Origin: Rhodococcus koreensis
GTDB lineage: Bacteria; Actinomycetota; Actinomycetes; Mycobacteriales; Mycobacteriaceae
Direction of reading: 5' to 3'
NCBI RefSeq assembly: GCF_900105905.1
Contig: NZ_FNSV01000005.1
Location: forward strand, 2,480,001 to 2,544,000
Length of the DNA: 64,000 nt
A model generated the notes under the pieces. That model did no database searches. It was not told where the DNA came from and saw nothing but the letters and a program-made list of their open reading frames with translations. Below are positions 17,051-24,808 of the stretch, one piece after another (position 1 is the stretch's first letter; each line of letters opens with the position of its first letter). The translations under genes were made by a program, and so were the position numbers.

Positions 17051-17686
17051 TCACGCCCAGGTGGCTTTGCCACTCCGCACGAGCGAGTCCGCGACAGTGC
17101 CGGGCACGTCCTCGACGGTCATGCCGACCAGAATGTGGTCACGCCACTGCCCGTCGACGTCCAGATAGCGCGCGAGCAGACCTTCCTCGCGGAAGCCGAC
17201 GTTGCGGAGCACCGCCTGGCTCGCCAGGTTCTCCGGGCGCACGGTGGCCTCCACGCGGTGCAGACCCACGGGGCCGAAGGCATGATCGAGCCCCAGTGCG
17301 AGCGCGCCCGTGGCCACGCCGAGCCCGTTGACGTCGCTGGCCACCCAATAACCGATCCACGCGGAGCGCAGAGCACCCCGCACCACGTTGCCGATCGTGA
17401 TCTGGCCGCAGAAATTGCCGTCGAGTTCGATGGCCATCGGCAGCATCCGGCCCTTCCGCGCCTCCGAACGCAGACTGCTGCACAGCCCCGGCCATCCCGA
17501 AATATGATGGCGCGCTTCCCAGGGCGCCTCCCCCGTCGGCTCCCATGGTTCGAGGTGCGCGCGGTCGCGGGTGCGCAGACGGCTCCACGCGGCCGCATCA
17601 CGCAACCTGATGGCGCGCACTGTGACGACGCCACCCTTCACCCGCAGAGGCCCGAGATGCGGCGGCCAACCCGGATGCTGCGTCAT
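17051..17686 (-). CDS. rimJ: GNAT acetyltransferase, RimJ/RimL type
   Basis: A 211-residue GCN5-related acetyltransferase, similar to Rv0995 RimJ, which acetylates protein N-termini such as that of a ribosomal protein. The N-terminal block HPGWPPHLGPLRVKGG is typical of this branch. The acetyl-CoA region appears as GLGVATGALALGLDHAF, followed by ENLASQAVLRNVGFREEG, the usual motif B. The start ATG at 17686 lies inside the second unit of a 26-bp tandem repeat and overlaps the stop of a nine-codon mini-frame, so expression is probably coupled to the MoeA-like gene upstream. The substrate is not known here. Confidence 0.88.
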   Translation of the reverse strand: MTQHPGWPPHLGPLRVKGGVVTVRAIRLRDAAAWSRLRTRDRAHLEPWEPTGEAPWEARHHISGWPGLCSSLRSEARKGRMLPMAIELDGNFCGQITIGNVVRGALRSAWIGYWVASDVNGLGVATGALALGLDHAFGPVGLHRVEATVRPENLASQAVLRNVGFREEGLLARYLDVDGQWRDHILVGMTVEDVPGTVADSLVRSGKATWA

Positions 17687-17734
17687 CCCGTCTCACACCG
17701 ATGCTGTGTCATGCCGTCTCACACCGTGTCATCA
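17674..17734 (-). repeat. 26-bp tandem repeat forming a stop/start relay between the MoeA-like gene and rimJ
   Basis: Two 26-bp units (17674-17699 and 17700-17725) differ at 2 positions. On the minus strand the moeA TGA overlaps an ATG (TGATG at 17730-17734). That ATG opens a 7-codon frame, MTRCETA, whose TGA overlaps the next ATG (17712). That one opens MTQHRCETG, whose TGA overlaps the ATG of rimJ (17686). Because 26 is not a multiple of three, each unit resets the frame and supplies a new ATGA junction. All positions were read directly; the coupling is inference. Confidence 0.75.
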
Positions 17735-18991
17735 GCCACGCTGCGCCAGGAACGCCACGTCCACCTGGTCACCCGTCCGCACCTCGGTGATCTCGGGTTC
17801 GATGAGGACGAGGCAGTTGGCCTCGGCCAGGGTGGCGAGCAAGTGTGAGGACGCGCCCGGCGCCCCGCCGAGAGCTTGGACGAGGTACTCCCCCGTGGCC
17901 TCGTCGCGCATGAGCTGACCGCGGAGAAAGCCCTTGCGGTTCTCGATGGACGTGATGGGCGCGACGGTGCGGGCGGTGACGATGCGGCGCATCGGCTGCC
18001 TGCGACCCAGTGCAATGCGGATCAGCGGGCGCACCATCACCTCGAACACCACCAGGGCGCTCACCGGATTGGACGGGAGCAGGAACGTCGGAACCTCGTC
18101 CCGGCCGAGCTGGCCGAAACCCTGGACCGATCCCGGGTGCATCGCGACCCGGTCGACCTCGAGGTTGCCGAGATCGGCGAGTGCGTCCCGCACGTCCTCG
18201 GACGCGCCGCCGCCGACCGCACCCGCGATGACGACGATCTCGGACCGGATCAGCTGACCCTCGACCACCTCGCGCAGACGACGCGCGTCGGCGTTCGCGA
18301 TACCGACCCGGTTGACGTCGGCGCCTGCGTCGCGGGCGGCGGCGGCCAGCGCGTAGGAGTTGACGTCGTAGACCTGACCGGGCCCCGGGGTCCGGTCGAC
18401 GTCGACGAGTTCGCCACCGACCGAGATGACGGACAGCCGCGGCCGGGGATGCACGAGCACCTTGTCGCGTCCCACCGCGGCCAGCAACCCCACCTGGGCG
18501 GCGCCGATGATGGTGCCTGCCCGGACGGCGACGTCGCCGGGCTGCACGTCGTCGCCGGCGCGGCGCACGTAGTCGCCGGAGCGGACCGGTTTGTAGATCT
18601 TGACGCGGGCGCGGCCGCCGTCGGTGCGGTCGAGCGGGAGGACGGCGTCGGCGAGCGTCGGGAGCGGGGCGCCCGTGTCGACCTTGACCGCCTGACGGGG
18701 CTGCAGCCGGATCGGCTGCCGCGAACCCGCCGTGACCTCCCCGACCACGGGAAGGGACAGTTCCACGGGAGCACCTTCGTCGTCCCGGATGTCGGTTCCG
18801 GCAGCCTGAACGTCGACGCTACGGACGGCGTAACCGTCGATCGCGGCCTGGTCGAACCCGGGAAGCGGCCGCTCGGTGACCACTTCTTCGGCACACAGCA
18901 GCCCCTGGGCTTCGGAGATCGCCACACGGACCGGCCGCGGCGCCACCGCGGCCGCGGTCACGATCGTCTGTTGCTCCTCGACCGACCGCAA
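17732..18991 (-). CDS. glp: MoeA-like molybdotransferase homologue, probable gephyrin-like division protein Glp
   Basis: A 419-residue protein with the MoeA domain order: domains I/II with AIDGYAVRSVD, the KVDTGAPLP block, a domain III MPT-binding-like fold (LSVISVGGELVD), and C-terminal domain IV. MoeA inserts molybdate into molybdopterin. Here the usual STGDEL-type motif reads SVGGEL, and the usual GGVSVG-type motif reads AGAVGGGASED, so key positions of the metal-insertion site are changed. In Corynebacterium the matching protein (Glp) binds FtsZ and the membrane protein GlpR and works in division. The SepX/GlpR gene is two genes away here and no moa pathway genes adjoin, so I favour Glp. 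MoeA activity is not excluded. Confidence 0.85.
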   Translation of the reverse strand: MRSVEEQQTIVTAAAVAPRPVRVAISEAQGLLCAEEVVTERPLPGFDQAAIDGYAVRSVDVQAAGTDIRDDEGAPVELSLPVVGEVTAGSRQPIRLQPRQAVKVDTGAPLPTLADAVLPLDRTDGGRARVKIYKPVRSGDYVRRAGDDVQPGDVAVRAGTIIGAAQVGLLAAVGRDKVLVHPRPRLSVISVGGELVDVDRTPGPGQVYDVNSYALAAAARDAGADVNRVGIANADARRLREVVEGQLIRSEIVVIAGAVGGGASEDVRDALADLGNLEVDRVAMHPGSVQGFGQLGRDEVPTFLLPSNPVSALVVFEVMVRPLIRIALGRRQPMRRIVTARTVAPITSIENRKGFLRGQLMRDEATGEYLVQALGGAPGASSHLLATLAEANCLVLIEPEITEVRTGDQVDVAFLAQRG

Positions 18992-19010
18992 GTTCTTGCC
19001 TCCCGAGCTT

Positions 19011-19931
19011 CTAGGATTCCGTCCGCTTCAATCGGTCGATCAGCCATTCGCGCAACGACGGGCCGTACTCTTCCATGTCCAACGCAAAGTCAACCGCAGC
19101 GCGGAGGTAGCCGCCGGGATTTCCGAGATCGTGTCTCGTGCCCCGGTGCACGACGACGTGAACGGGGTGGCCTTCCTTGATGAGGAGGGCGATGGCGTCG
19201 GTGAGCTGGAGCTCGCCACCGGCGCCGGGTTCGATTCGCCGCAGCGCGTCGAAGATCGCGCGGTCGAGGAGGTAGCGACCTGCGGCCGCGAACGTGGACG
19301 GGGCGTCCTCGATGGCCGGCTTCTCGACCATGCCGGTGACCTTGAGGACGTCGGGGTTGACGGCGTCGGGCACCGTCTCGACCTCGAAGACGCCGTACGC
19401 GCTCACCTGGTCCTTGGGGACGTCGATGGCGCAGAGCACGGTGCCGCCGCGCTTGCGGCGGACCCGGGACATCGTCTCGAGCACGCCACGCGGCATCACG
19501 AGGTCGTCCGGGAGGAGCACGGCGATGGCGTCCTCGTCGTCGTCGAGGACCGACTCCGCGCAGCCGACCGCGTGGCCGAGGCCGAGGGGCTGGTCCTGGA
19601 CGACGGACTCCACCTCGAGCAAGCCGGGAGCCTTGCGCACCTTTTCGAGCAGGTGGTACTTGCCGCTGGCCTTTAGCTTGCTCTCGAGGACGAGGTCCTC
19701 GACGAAGTGGGCGACCACCCCGTCCTTACCGGGCGACGTGACGATCACGAGCCGGCCGGCACCCGAATCGGCGGCTTCTCCGGCCACGAGTTCGATACCC
19801 GGGGTATCCACGACCGGGAGCAGCTCTTTCGGCACGGTCTTGGTCGCGGGAAGGAATCGCGTCCCCATTCCCGCTGCGGGCACGACAGCCGTGCGAAAGG
19901 CGCTGGCGGTGTGCGGGGCGGCGTCTGTCAT
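19011..19931 (-). CDS. galU: UTP-glucose-1-phosphate uridylyltransferase
   Basis: A 306-residue nucleotidyltransferase making UDP-glucose for cell-wall glycans, trehalose and glycolipids. The nucleotide site is seen as VVPAAGMGTRFLPATKTVPK, followed by KELLPVVDTPGIE and the VLLPDDLV metal-binding block. The ATG at 19931 is preferred over a GTG two codons earlier because AAGGTG lies upstream at the right distance. The MoeA/Glp-like gene follows after 19 bases, and the divergent 5-formyl-THF cyclo-ligase gene begins about 105 bases away, an order also known in mycobacteria. Confidence 0.95.
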   Translation of the reverse strand: MTDAAPHTASAFRTAVVPAAGMGTRFLPATKTVPKELLPVVDTPGIELVAGEAADSGAGRLVIVTSPGKDGVVAHFVEDLVLESKLKASGKYHLLEKVRKAPGLLEVESVVQDQPLGLGHAVGCAESVLDDDEDAIAVLLPDDLVMPRGVLETMSRVRRKRGGTVLCAIDVPKDQVSAYGVFEVETVPDAVNPDVLKVTGMVEKPAIEDAPSTFAAAGRYLLDRAIFDALRRIEPGAGGELQLTDAIALLIKEGHPVHVVVHRGTRHDLGNPGGYLRAAVDFALDMEEYGPSLREWLIDRLKRTES

Positions 19932-20036
19932 GCCCACACCTTAACTGTGCGGACCTACCAGTCAGTCACCAAGATCCTGTCAGCTACCTCCCGGAACCCG
20001 CCGGAGACGCTGCCGGGCCGGCTCTAAGGTTGGGGC

Positions 20037-20636
20037 ATGCACGCACGAACGAAGGACGAGTGGCGGCGCCTGGTGCTCACCGGGCGGCGTGCGCTGACCC
20101 CGGAACGCCGCACCGCCGAGGACCAGGCAATTGTCGCGCTCGTCACACGTGAAGTCACCGGCGGATCGACCGTCTGCGCCTACGTCCCCACCGCGCTCGA
20201 GCCCGGGTCACTGGACTTTCTCGAAGCCCTCAGGCGGGTCGCCGGGCGCGTCCTCGTGCCGGTCACCCGCGGTCCCGGCCCGCTCCACTGGTCCGAGTTC
20301 ACGGGCGCGGACGGTCTCGCCGCCGCGAGTTACGGCCTGCGCGAACCCACCGGACCGGTGCAGGAACCCAGCGAGATCCGTTCGGCCGATACCATTTTCG
20401 TTCCCGCCCTGGCCGTCGATCGACGGGGCGTGCGACTCGGCCGCGGCGCGGGCTTCTACGACCGGACCCTCGGGCTCGCCGCCCCCGGCGCGCGGCTGAT
20501 CACGGTGGTCCGCGACGAGGAACTGGTGTCCGAACTGCCGGAGGATCCTCACGACGTACGTATGGGATGGGCTCTCACCCCCGGCTCGGGCCTCGTCGCG
20601 CTCGGTGGACAAGGGGGAACGTGCGCTCCGGAATAG
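20037..20636 (+). CDS. 5-formyltetrahydrofolate cyclo-ligase
   Basis: A 199-residue enzyme that turns 5-formyl-THF into 5,10-methenyl-THF using ATP, returning stored folate to one-carbon metabolism. The family blocks are visible: the basic N-terminal helix KDEWRRLVLTGRR, the central YVPTALEPG substrate segment, and the nucleotide-binding RLGRGAGFYDRTL motif near the C-terminus. It is divergent from galU. The start ATG follows AAGGTTGGGG. Confidence 0.93.
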   Translation: MHARTKDEWRRLVLTGRRALTPERRTAEDQAIVALVTREVTGGSTVCAYVPTALEPGSLDFLEALRRVAGRVLVPVTRGPGPLHWSEFTGADGLAAASYGLREPTGPVQEPSEIRSADTIFVPALAVDRRGVRLGRGAGFYDRTLGLAAPGARLITVVRDEELVSELPEDPHDVRMGWALTPGSGLVALGGQGGTCAPE

Positions 20637-20716
20637 TTCCCTGATTAGCGTTGTTGGCACTGTCGACTGTAGAGTGCTAAAACCTGCGGTTTGACTACAC
20701 AGTGCGGAGGAACCCA

Positions 20717-21025
20717 GTGCCCACTTATTCATATGCGTGCACGGAATGCGACAACCGTTTCGACATCGTCCAGTCGTTCAGCGATAACTCCCTGACCGTC
20801 TGCCCCGCATGCTCGGGCAAGCTTCGCAAGCTGTTCAACTCCGTCGGCATCGTCTTCAAGGGCAGCGGTTTCTACCGCACCGACAGCCGTGGCACGTCCG
20901 GAGCGGCCAGCGAGCCGGCCAAGACCGATTCCGCTCCCGCTGCCAAGTCGGACAGTTCGTCGAAGGCCTCGTCCAGCTCGTCGAGCACCGCGACCGCCGC
21001 ACCGGCCAAGGCTGCTGCCAGCTAG
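20717..21025 (+). CDS. ruc: FmdB-type zinc ribbon protein, homologue of the redox-regulated chaperone Ruc
   Basis: A 102-residue protein in two parts. The first 60 residues form a four-Cys zinc ribbon (CTECDNRFD and CPACSGKLRK) with the family block GIVFKGSGFYRTDS. The last 40 residues are a disordered Ser/Ala/Lys tail. This matches M. tuberculosis Rv0991c (Ruc), reported as an oxidation-activated chaperone whose Cys residues release zinc and whose tail is unstructured. The start is GTG at 20717 with GGAGG 6 bases before it. The gene order (galU, cyclo-ligase, this gene, mscL) matches mycobacteria. Chaperone activity here is inferred by homology. Confidence 0.88.
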   Translation: MPTYSYACTECDNRFDIVQSFSDNSLTVCPACSGKLRKLFNSVGIVFKGSGFYRTDSRGTSGAASEPAKTDSAPAAKSDSSSKASSSSSSTATAAPAKAAAS

Positions 21026-21122
21026 TTCTCGCGCGTCCGCGGGTTATCCACAACTTCTCGTCCATCCACAGGCGGGCCCGTTCGGCGTACCTACGGGCCT
21101 GCCGGTCTCCTAGCGTCGAACC

Positions 21123-21836
21123 GTGTCGTTCGACCCTGCCCAGACCGGCCACAACCGGTCGAACCGCGCACACCGAAGCCTGAGCCCGTCGTGGGCCGAC
21201 CGGCTGTCGGATCTCGCCCATCCAGGTTGGGCCCGCACCCTCGCCGCCAGGCGCGTCCTGGCCGGCGCACTCGTCTGCCTCGCGCTGGCCCTCCTCGCCC
21301 GCGGGGACCCCGGCTCCGCCCGCTCCGCGGTCGTGGTGGCGGCACGGGATCTGCCACCCGGTGTCGTCCTCACGGACGCCGACGTGGAACTGGTCGAGCT
21401 CGAGGCCGGGAGCCTGCCCGACGGAGCCGTCACCGCCGTTGCCGATGTCGACGGACGCACCCTCGCCGGACCGACCCGCGCCGGTGAAGCCCTCACCGAC
21501 GTCCGGGTACTGGGACCGCGTCTGGCCGCTGCCGCAGCCGGGATCGACGACGCGCGGATCGTTCCCGTCCGGCTCGCCGACCCGGCCGTCACGGAACTCC
21601 TGCGTGAGGGTGATCGCGTCGACGTGCTCACGGTCGATCCCGGCACACCATCGGATCCGGACCGGCGGTCCGGCGCCACCGTCCTGGCGTCCCGCGCCGT
21701 CGTCGTGCTGGTGACACCGTCCGAGAACGGGCGTGACCAGCGCGAACGAGTGGTGATGCTGGCGCTTCCGGCCTCCGACGCCACCACGGTGGCCGCGGCA
21801 TCCCTCACGAACGCGATCACCGTGACCTTTCAGTGA
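21123..21836 (+). CDS. SAF-domain protein (CpaB/RcpC-like), membrane anchored
   Basis: A 237-residue protein starting with GTG. One membrane helix is near residues 40-58 (ARRVLAGALVCLALALLA). It is followed by a SAF domain, beginning VVVAARDLPPGVVLTDADVE and continuing with GRTLAGPTRAGEALT, and a beta-rich C-terminal part (IVPVRLADPAVTELLREGD). SAF domains occur in antifreeze proteins and in CpaB, which helps assemble Flp pili. No tad/flp genes are nearby, so a pilus role is not supported here; the function is open. Confidence 0.82.
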   Translation: MSFDPAQTGHNRSNRAHRSLSPSWADRLSDLAHPGWARTLAARRVLAGALVCLALALLARGDPGSARSAVVVAARDLPPGVVLTDADVELVELEAGSLPDGAVTAVADVDGRTLAGPTRAGEALTDVRVLGPRLAAAAAGIDDARIVPVRLADPAVTELLREGDRVDVLTVDPGTPSDPDRRSGATVLASRAVVVLVTPSENGRDQRERVVMLALPASDATTVAAASLTNAITVTFQ

Positions 21837-21919
21837 CCCGCCACGCGGCGCCGCGCTGATCTAGGCTTTTCCGGGAGACAGTGCTGGATGACTTGCCACC
21901 CACTCGAGGAGACGTCGAC

Positions 21920-22387
21920 ATGCTCAAGGGATTCAAGGACTTCCTGCTCCGGGGAAACGTCCTCGACCTCGCCGTCGCGGTCGTAGTCGGAGCCGCGTTC
22001 ACCGCCATCGTCACATCGTTCACCAACAACGTGATCAATCCGTTGATCGCCGTTGCGGGCGGCGCCAACGACCTGGGCTGGGGCTATCAGATCCTCGCCG
22101 ACAACCCGGCCACCTTCATCAACATCGGTGCCGTCATCACGGCCGTGATCAACTTCGTGATCATCGCCGCGGTCGTGTACTTCATTCTCATTGTCCCGGC
22201 CAACGCCGCGAAGAAGCGTTTCATCACCGAACCCGCAGACAAGAAGGCAAGCGAGGCCGACCTGCTGATCCAGATCCGCGACATCCTCGAAGCGAGCCTC
22301 CAAACCGACGGGGCGGCAACGAGTTCCGACGGAGCGCACGCCATGCCCGCGGAGAAGGCTGCGAAGCTCGAGCAGACCCGCGAATAG
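21920..22387 (+). CDS. mscL: Large-conductance mechanosensitive channel MscL
   Basis: A 155-residue channel that opens under membrane tension to release solutes on osmotic downshock. The N-terminal amphipathic start MLKGFKDFLLRGNVLDLAVA and the first helix (VVVGAAFTAIVTSF) are typical. The second helix runs NIGAVITAVINFVIIAAVVYF. A charged cytoplasmic helix near the C-terminus (EADLLIQIRDIL) completes the family plan. The ATG at 21920 has GAGGAG upstream; the frame is open for 13 more codons, but homology starts here. A strong terminator follows 10 bases after the stop. Confidence 0.95.
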   Translation: MLKGFKDFLLRGNVLDLAVAVVVGAAFTAIVTSFTNNVINPLIAVAGGANDLGWGYQILADNPATFINIGAVITAVINFVIIAAVVYFILIVPANAAKKRFITEPADKKASEADLLIQIRDILEASLQTDGAATSSDGAHAMPAEKAAKLEQTRE

Positions 22388-22396
22388 CGTTTCGAC

Positions 22397-22439
22397 GACT
22401 CCGGGCCCGTGCAGCAGGTGCTTGCACGGGCCCGGAGTC
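22397..22439. terminator. Strong hairpin terminator between mscL and the porin genes
   Basis: Perfect 17-base arms GACTCCGGGCCCGTGCA / TGCACGGGCCCGGAGTC with a 9-base loop. It lies between the convergent mscL and porin genes and may serve both. Confidence 0.85.
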
Positions 22440-22455
22440 ATGGGTGGAACGAATA

Positions 22456-23133
22456 TCAGCCGATGCTGAAGGGCTGTCCCCACAGCGTGACGGTGCTGCT
22501 CACGTTGTCCGTCTCCACGGACACGTTCACGTACGACCGCGCCTGCGCGTAGCCGGCGCAGCCGCTCACGCCGAGGGTCGAGTCGGCCCAGGTGACCGAG
22601 CCGTCGGTACCCTCGAAGCTGTTGTATGCCGAGTGCGACTCTCCGCCGTAGGCGTCGGCCGCCTCGAGGTCGAGGATGTCGACGCTGACGGCCTCACCGG
22701 GGCCGAGGGTAACACCAGCGCTCGTGCCGCCGTCGACAGGAACCGAAACGGTACCGTCAGCATTCACCACCGGAGCCGAGCCGGCTTCACCGCCTGCCTC
22801 CGCACCGAAGTCGACCTGGCAGGCCAGGACGTAACCGGGCTGGATGTCGGCACCGGTCGCCCCGGCGCCTTCCAGGTGGACGGAGGCCTTGCCGTTCACC
22901 CAGACATTCCGGTGCAACGGAGTCGAACCCATCGACGGCGAAACGTTCGCACTCTCGTCCGTCAGGTTCACGTGCACCACGGTGCCGTCAGCCAACGTCT
23001 GCGTGATGCTGCCACCGGGCAGCGGAATGAACGTGTCGGCGTTCGCCGCACCGACGGAAAAGAAGCCCATGGTCGCGGCAGCAGCGGCACCGACCGCCGC
23101 CAGACGCACACCGTTCTTACGGTTGATGTTCAT
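22456..23133 (-). CDS. MspA-family porin, type B, acidic variant (B1)
   Basis: A 225-residue outer-membrane (mycomembrane) porin subunit. A signal peptide of 32 residues ends SVGAANA, and the mature chain begins DTFIPLPGGS. MspA-family marks include GYVLACQVDFGA in the middle, GCAGYAQARSY and the C-terminal TVTLWGQPFSIG. It pairs with the type A gene just upstream (23205), as the NfpA/NfpB hetero-oligomeric porins of Nocardia are paired. The first 75 or so residues are identical to the other type B copy (24131), but the rest has diverged and is strongly acidic: by hand count 18 Asp/Glu and 2 Lys/Arg from residue 81 on. Two Cys residues remain in the mature chain. Confidence 0.9.
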   Translation of the reverse strand: MNINRKNGVRLAAVGAAAAATMGFFSVGAANADTFIPLPGGSITQTLADGTVVHVNLTDESANVSPSMGSTPLHRNVWVNGKASVHLEGAGATGADIQPGYVLACQVDFGAEAGGEAGSAPVVNADGTVSVPVDGGTSAGVTLGPGEAVSVDILDLEAADAYGGESHSAYNSFEGTDGSVTWADSTLGVSGCAGYAQARSYVNVSVETDNVSSTVTLWGQPFSIG

Positions 23134-23905
23134 TGTTCCCCTCTAAGGGTAGATAACTCGCGCACGCGAGAAGTGGGTGGGAAGAACTGCGGAAGAGACC
23201 GAAATCAGCCGATGCTGAACGGCGCACCGTACAGAACGGTCTTCGAGTAGTCGTTGCCCACGATCTCCACGACCGAGTACGAACGAGCCTGCGCGAATCC
23301 ACCGCACTTCTGCACCTGCAGTTCCGCATCCTGGTACTGCAGCGCGTACACGCCGTCCTTCTTGATGTCCTTGCCACCCAGCGGCACGTACTTGACCTCA
23401 CCCGAAGCCAACGGAACCGTCAGACCCGCACTCGCCGACAACGAATCGAGACCCAGACTGAACGACGGGCTCGCCGACAGACCCGTGATATCCACCTGGC
23501 AACCCACGATGTATCCGGTCGACACCCGCGAAACACCATGCGTCGTCGCCGCATTCGTACCGTTGTAGGTACCCGCATTGTTCGTCGTGGAGTTCGCATC
23601 CGGAACCTCGGTGACCTCCTTGATGCCCTTGACATCGGCAACGACGGTGCCCGACACCCACGCCACACGACCGGCGCCATTGGCAGCCAACGACGGCGAC
23701 GACAGAGCGCTCTCCGCCGTCCGCGTCAACGTCACATTCGGACCGACCTTCGAACCATCAGGCAGCGGGATAAAGGTATCCGCACTCGCCGCACCAGTAG
23801 ACATCAAACCGAGTGCAACAGCCGCAGCAGCACCCAGGCCTGCAATACGGGCGCCACGGCGCAGGCCGGACTTGCGGTTCTCGCTCATTCGTTCCCCTCA
23901 TCAGG
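22910..23905 (-). repeat. Tandem duplication, left copy (996 bp)
   Basis: This block matches 24585-25580 at an offset of 1675 bases with no difference that I could find. It covers the first part of a type B porin gene, the spacer, the whole type A gene and its ribosome-binding region. Identity stops sharply at both ends: to the left two mismatches appear at once (22906 and 22909), and to the right the sequences part right after TCAGG. Confidence 0.9.
23205..23888 (-). CDS. MspA-family porin, type A (copy 1)
   Basis: A 227-residue porin subunit with a signal peptide ending MSTGAASA and a mature start DTFIPLPDGSKVG. The C-terminus KTVLYGAPFSIG and GYIVGCQVDITG match the MspA family. Its protein is identical to the copy at 24880. 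It is followed after 71 bases by a type B gene, so each A/B pair probably forms one transcript and one hetero-oligomeric channel for small polar nutrients across the mycolic acid layer. Four charged Lys-rich stretches (DVKGIKE, GGKDIKKDG) make it less acidic than B1. A GTTCCCCTC-type leader (a GAGGGGAAC ribosome site on the minus strand) precedes the start. Confidence 0.92.
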   Translation of the reverse strand: MSENRKSGLRRGARIAGLGAAAAVALGLMSTGAASADTFIPLPDGSKVGPNVTLTRTAESALSSPSLAANGAGRVAWVSGTVVADVKGIKEVTEVPDANSTTNNAGTYNGTNAATTHGVSRVSTGYIVGCQVDITGLSASPSFSLGLDSLSASAGLTVPLASGEVKYVPLGGKDIKKDGVYALQYQDAELQVQKCGGFAQARSYSVVEIVGNDYSKTVLYGAPFSIG

Positions 23906-24064
23906 CGTCGCTGCTCCGACCTTCGGAGAAGACCACCACCTAGCGAGGTCCAAAGTTAGAGCATTCGAGTCCGAAACGTAATATCCGAAAAGGTGCATTT
24001 ACGAAAGCGTTACCCGCCATAAAGGCGCGTTATTTGCGTGTAATAGTGCATTGTGAACGCCAGA
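23906..24064. other. Promoter-like spacer between the two porin pairs
   Basis: About 160 bases of AT-richer DNA upstream of the left porin pair, sequence-different from the region before the right pair (after 25580). So the two pairs probably have different promoters even though their leading genes are identical. I see no clear operator. Confidence 0.4.
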
Positions 24065-24096
24065 AATCGGGGCGCGAGTATTCCCGCGCCCCGATT
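24065..24096 (-). terminator. Hairpin terminator after the right porin pair
   Basis: Perfect 12-base arms AATCGGGGCGCG / CGCGCCCCGATT with an 8-base loop, 34 bases after the stop of the porin at 24131 on the minus strand. A TTTCTGG tail follows. Confidence 0.8.
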
Positions 24097-24130
24097 CCGG
24101 GTAATTCCTACTTGTTTATGGAGAAAGCAA

Positions 24131-24808
24131 TCAGCCGATGCTGAAGGGCTGTCCCCACAGGGTGACCGTGCTGCTGACGTTGTCGGTGCTGACGGCAACC
24201 TTGACGTAGCTGCGGGCCTGGGCGTAGCCGGCGCAGCCGCTCACGCCGAGGGTCGAGTCGGCCCAGGTGACCGAACCGGTCTTGCCCGTGAACTTGTTGG
24301 CACCGGAGTGCGACTCTCCGCCGTAGGCGTCCTTCTTCTCGAGGTCGAGAATCGTGACGTTCTTCGCCTGGCCGGGGCCGAGGGTGATTCCGGCGCCGGT
24401 GGTACCCGTGACCGGAATGGAGACGGTGCCGTCGTCGGCGACGGAAGGCGTCGAGCCCGTCTTGCCGTTGGCGCTGGCACCGAAGTCGACCTGGCAGGCC
24501 AGGATGTAACCCGGGGTGATCGAGGCTCCCTTGGCTCCGGCGCCGTCCAGCGTGACGGCAGCCTTGCCGTTCACCCAGACGTTGCGGTGCAACGGAGTCG
24601 AACCCATCGACGGCGAAACGTTCGCACTCTCGTCCGTCAGGTTCACGTGCACCACGGTGCCGTCAGCCAACGTCTGCGTGATGCTGCCACCGGGCAGCGG
24701 AATGAACGTGTCGGCGTTCGCCGCACCGACGGAAAAGAAGCCCATGGTCGCGGCAGCAGCGGCACCGACCGCCGCCAGACGCACACCGTTCTTACGGTTG
24801 ATGTTCAT
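24131..24808 (-). CDS. MspA-family porin, type B, charge-balanced variant (B2)
   Basis: A 225-residue paralogue of the 22456 porin with the same signal peptide and the same first 75 or so residues. From there on it differs at many positions yet keeps ACQVDFGA, the block DAYGGESHS, GCAGYAQARSY and the end TLWGQPFSIG. The changes swap acidic or neutral residues for Lys: LEKKDAYGG against LEAADAYGG, KFTGKTGS against SFEGTDGS, GASANGKTG against GAEAGGEAG. By hand count this part has 10 Asp/Glu and 10 Lys/Arg. The partner type A gene lies just upstream at 24880. Altered pore charge is inference. Confidence 0.9.
   Translation of the reverse strand: MNINRKNGVRLAAVGAAAAATMGFFSVGAANADTFIPLPGGSITQTLADGTVVHVNLTDESANVSPSMGSTPLHRNVWVNGKAAVTLDGAGAKGASITPGYILACQVDFGASANGKTGSTPSVADDGTVSIPVTGTTGAGITLGPGQAKNVTILDLEKKDAYGGESHSGANKFTGKTGSVTWADSTLGVSGCAGYAQARSYVKVAVSTDNVSSTVTLWGQPFSIG

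Noticed and set aside
21123-21836. The SAF-domain gene as part of a Tad/Flp pilus locus
   Set aside because: No flp, tad ATPase, secretin or prepilin peptidase gene is in the window.
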